Source of the DNA: Lachnospiraceae bacterium UBA3814
GTDB lineage: Bacteria; Bacillota; Clostridia; Lachnospirales; Lachnospiraceae
Direction: 5' to 3'
DNA: 24,146 nucleotides
Assembly (NCBI GenBank): GCA_002368575.1
Contig: DFEA01000033.1
Span: forward strand, 1 to 24,146
Below the pieces are notes generated by a model. It had not been told where the DNA came from. It was given only the letters and a program-made list of their open reading frames with translations, and ran no database searches. The position numbers were made by a program, and so were the translations under genes. Positions 22,305 to 24,146 of the stretch are shown in pieces (the stretch's first letter is position 1; each line of letters begins with the position of its first letter).

Positions 22305-23192
22305 ATGGGTGACTATATTTTAAGCTGCTGCTCGACAGTAGATCTTACGGAGGAATATCTCAGAAAAAAAGAGATCGAATATATTCCCTTTCACTATGAG
22401 CTTGACGGACAGGAGTACCTTGACGACATGGGGCGGTCCATGAGCTATGATACCTTTTACAGAAGGATGAGCGAGGGGGCTTCCACGAGGACCTCTCAGG
22501 TGAGTGCCGGTGAGTATGAAAGGTATTTCGAGAAATTCCTGAAGGCCGGGAAGGATGTTATCCATCTGACGCTTTCAAGCGGAATATCCGGTACCCTTAA
22601 CTCCGCCAATGTGGCGAAGGACATACTTTCAGAGAGATATCCGGACAGGAAGCTTTATGTCGTAGATTCCCTTGCGGCAAGCGGCGGCTACGGCCTTTTG
22701 ATGGATACTCTTGCGGCAAAGCGGGATGAGGGGATGACGGCAGGAGAGCTTGCGGCATGGGCGGAGAACCATAAGCTTGAGCTTCACCACTGGTTCTTCA
22801 CTACAGATCTAACCTTTTTCATAAGAGGCGGAAGGGTTTCAAAGGTTTCGGGATACTTCGGCAACCTGCTGAACATATGTCCGCTCCTTAATGTGGACTA
22901 TCAGGGAAAGCTGATACCGAGATATAAGATACGCACAAAGAAGAAGGTTATCGCGGAAACCCTTGAGAGGATGAAGGAGAATGCCGACAAGGGTCTTAAC
23001 TATGACGGAAAGGTCTTTATAAATGATTCGGCCTGCAGACACGATTCTGATGAGCTTGCCGCGCTTATAAGGGAGACCTTCCCCTATATAGACGGAGAGG
23101 TCCTTCAGAATTCCATCGGCACCACGATAGGAAGTCATACCGGGCCGGGAACCGTTGCTTTGTTTTTCTGGGGAAAGAAAAGGACAGACTGA
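22305..23192 (+). CDS. DegV family protein (fatty acid-binding, FakB-like), first copy
   Basis: 295 residues from the ATG at 22305, preceded by AGAGGA. The DegV fold is recognisable: opening YILSCCSTVDLTEEY, then STRTSQVSAGEYERYFEKFL with the family Thr-Ser that holds a fatty-acid carboxylate, the LTLSSGISGTLNSA block, and a C-terminal VLQNSIGTTIGSHTGPGTVALFF. In Firmicutes such proteins (FakB) present fatty acids to the kinase FakA; no FakA gene is in the window. The start avoids a longer frame that overlaps the previous gene. It is the first of two adjacent paralogues. Confidence 0.92.
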   Translation: MGDYILSCCSTVDLTEEYLRKKEIEYIPFHYELDGQEYLDDMGRSMSYDTFYRRMSEGASTRTSQVSAGEYERYFEKFLKAGKDVIHLTLSSGISGTLNSANVAKDILSERYPDRKLYVVDSLAASGGYGLLMDTLAAKRDEGMTAGELAAWAENHKLELHHWFFTTDLTFFIRGGRVSKVSGYFGNLLNICPLLNVDYQGKLIPRYKIRTKKKVIAETLERMKENADKGLNYDGKVFINDSACRHDSDELAALIRETFPYIDGEVLQNSIGTTIGSHTGPGTVALFFWGKKRTD

Positions 23193-23193
23193 T

Positions 23194-24069
23194 ATGAAAA
23201 CTGCAATAATGACGGATACGAACAGCGGGATATCCAAGGCAGAGGCGGAGTCTCTGGGTATTTTCTGTATAGCGATGCCTGTCGTGATCGACGGGAAGGA
23301 CTACTATGAGGACCAGAACCTGAGCGTTGATGAGTACTTAAAGGCCCTGCTTGACAAGCATGATGTGTCCACCTCGCTGCCGGCACCCATGGACATGACC
23401 GATGAGTGGGACAGGATACTCTCCATGGGCTATGATGAGATCGTATATATCCCTATGTCCAGCGGACTGTCAAGCTCCTGCAGTTCTGCTCTTGGCTTTG
23501 CCGACGATTATGACGGAAAGGTGATAGTTGTTGACAACAGGCGTATTTCAATCTCCTTAAGAAGCTCTGTGCTTGATGCCAGGTACCTTGCGGATAAGGG
23601 GAAGAGCGGTGCGGAGATAAAGGACATACTTGAAAGACACGCATCAGATTACATTATTTATCTGGCGGTGGACACACTGGAATATTTCATGAAAACAGGA
23701 AGGGCCAGCTCTGCCGCGGCTGCGCTTGTGAGCAATATCCTTAGTGTAAAGCCTATCCTTAAGACCACCGGCGATAAATTTGAGCCGGTCACGATAGCCA
23801 GAAGCATTAAAAAGTGTGAGGAAAAGATGATTGATGCCATGAGGCTTAATCTGGCTACCCGGTTTAAGGACCTTTCACCTAACGAGATACTGATAGGGGT
23901 CGCCACAAGCTGTATCCACAAGAAGGATGCCGACAAATGGTTTGACAGCGTAAAGGAGGCGTTCCCGGAATATCCCGTGTTCTATGTTCCGCTTTCCTGC
24001 AGCATAATGACCCATACCGGACCGGATGCCAGAGGGATGGGGATCATGCGGATCATAAAAAGAAACTGA
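23194..24069 (+). CDS. DegV family protein (fatty acid-binding, FakB-like), second copy
   Basis: 291 residues from the ATG at 23194, one base past the stop of the first copy (CTGATATG). Same fold: AIMTDTNSGISKAEAE at the start, VSTSLPAPMDMTDEWD with the ligand-contacting Thr-Ser, YIPMSSGLSSSCSSAL, and SIMTHTGPDARGMGI at the end. By eye the two copies are clearly divergent outside the motifs, so they probably bind different fatty acids rather than being a recent duplication. Their link to motility is only positional. Confidence 0.92.
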   Translation: MKTAIMTDTNSGISKAEAESLGIFCIAMPVVIDGKDYYEDQNLSVDEYLKALLDKHDVSTSLPAPMDMTDEWDRILSMGYDEIVYIPMSSGLSSSCSSALGFADDYDGKVIVVDNRRISISLRSSVLDARYLADKGKSGAEIKDILERHASDYIIYLAVDTLEYFMKTGRASSAAAALVSNILSVKPILKTTGDKFEPVTIARSIKKCEEKMIDAMRLNLATRFKDLSPNEILIGVATSCIHKKDADKWFDSVKEAFPEYPVFYVPLSCSIMTHTGPDARGMGIMRIIKRN

Positions 24070-24146
24070 AAAATTTCCTTTTTTTATATTTTTCTGGACC
24101 ATTCTCTGAACTGCCGCAGTCTTTATTAATGTAAATGAAAATGAGG

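Noticed and set aside
24068..24094. GAAAAAT...ATTTTTC inverted repeat with a T tract after the last degV gene, as a possible terminator
   Set aside because: The stem has one G-C pair, the rest A-T, and the T run lies inside the loop rather than after the stem. It may be an AT-rich intergenic stretch or a promoter region for the next gene; not enough to call a terminator. The remaining sequence to 24146 shows no supported gene.

Overview
The window is one continuous plus-strand block of flagellar and chemotaxis genes, 27 in all counting the partial first one, with almost no free space between them. The protein content (FliY with a CheC-like core, CheC plus CheD, FlhF/FlhG, a sigma-28 gene at the distal end, FapA and DegV families) and the gene order point to a Firmicute. 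The closest match I know is the motile Lachnospiraceae (Roseburia/Butyrivibrio/Lachnospira type). The species cannot be named from the sequence alone, and lineage is an inference from gene order and family content.

Layout: the 3' end of motB (1-194) is followed by fliL, fliM, fliY (fliN-type), cheY, and the export gate fliO-fliP-fliQ-fliR-flhB (219-7141). A 243-bp spacer with a long inverted repeat follows. Next come flhA, flhF, flhG and a PilZ/YcgR-type c-di-GMP effector (7385-12345), then the chemotaxis block cheB-cheA-cheW-cheC-cheD (12352-17629), a small two-helix membrane protein, and fliA (sigma-28). After fliA are a FapA/DUF342 protein, a membrane-anchored coiled-coil protein with a C-terminal helix-turn-helix-like tail (SwrB/DUF6115 position), a membrane protein with a YceG/MltG-like C-terminus, and two adjacent DegV (fatty-acid-binding) proteins.

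How it works together: motB/fliL serve the stator; fliM/fliY form the switch; fliOPQR-flhB-flhA are the type III export gate; flhF/flhG set placement and number of flagella; the PilZ protein probably brakes the motor in response to c-di-GMP; CheA-CheW-CheY carry the signal; CheB, CheC, CheD and FliY adapt or terminate it; fliA switches on late genes. No methyl-accepting receptor, cheR or flagellin gene lies in the window.

The coding content is conventional. The unusual part is non-coding. The cheA-cheW (117 bp) and cheW-cheC (209 bp) spacers are built almost wholly from a modular family of nested inverted repeats. The copies differ by paired substitutions that keep the stems intact, and each ends just before a ribosome binding site. 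The flhB-flhA spacer holds a different, near-perfect 25-bp inverted repeat whose right arm recurs, diverged, over the flhA ribosome binding site. Smaller hairpins occur in the fliY-cheY, fliR-flhB and flhG-pilZ spacers. No convincing Rho-independent terminator or sigma-28 promoter was found, so the block may be one very long transcript with structured RNA at its joints.
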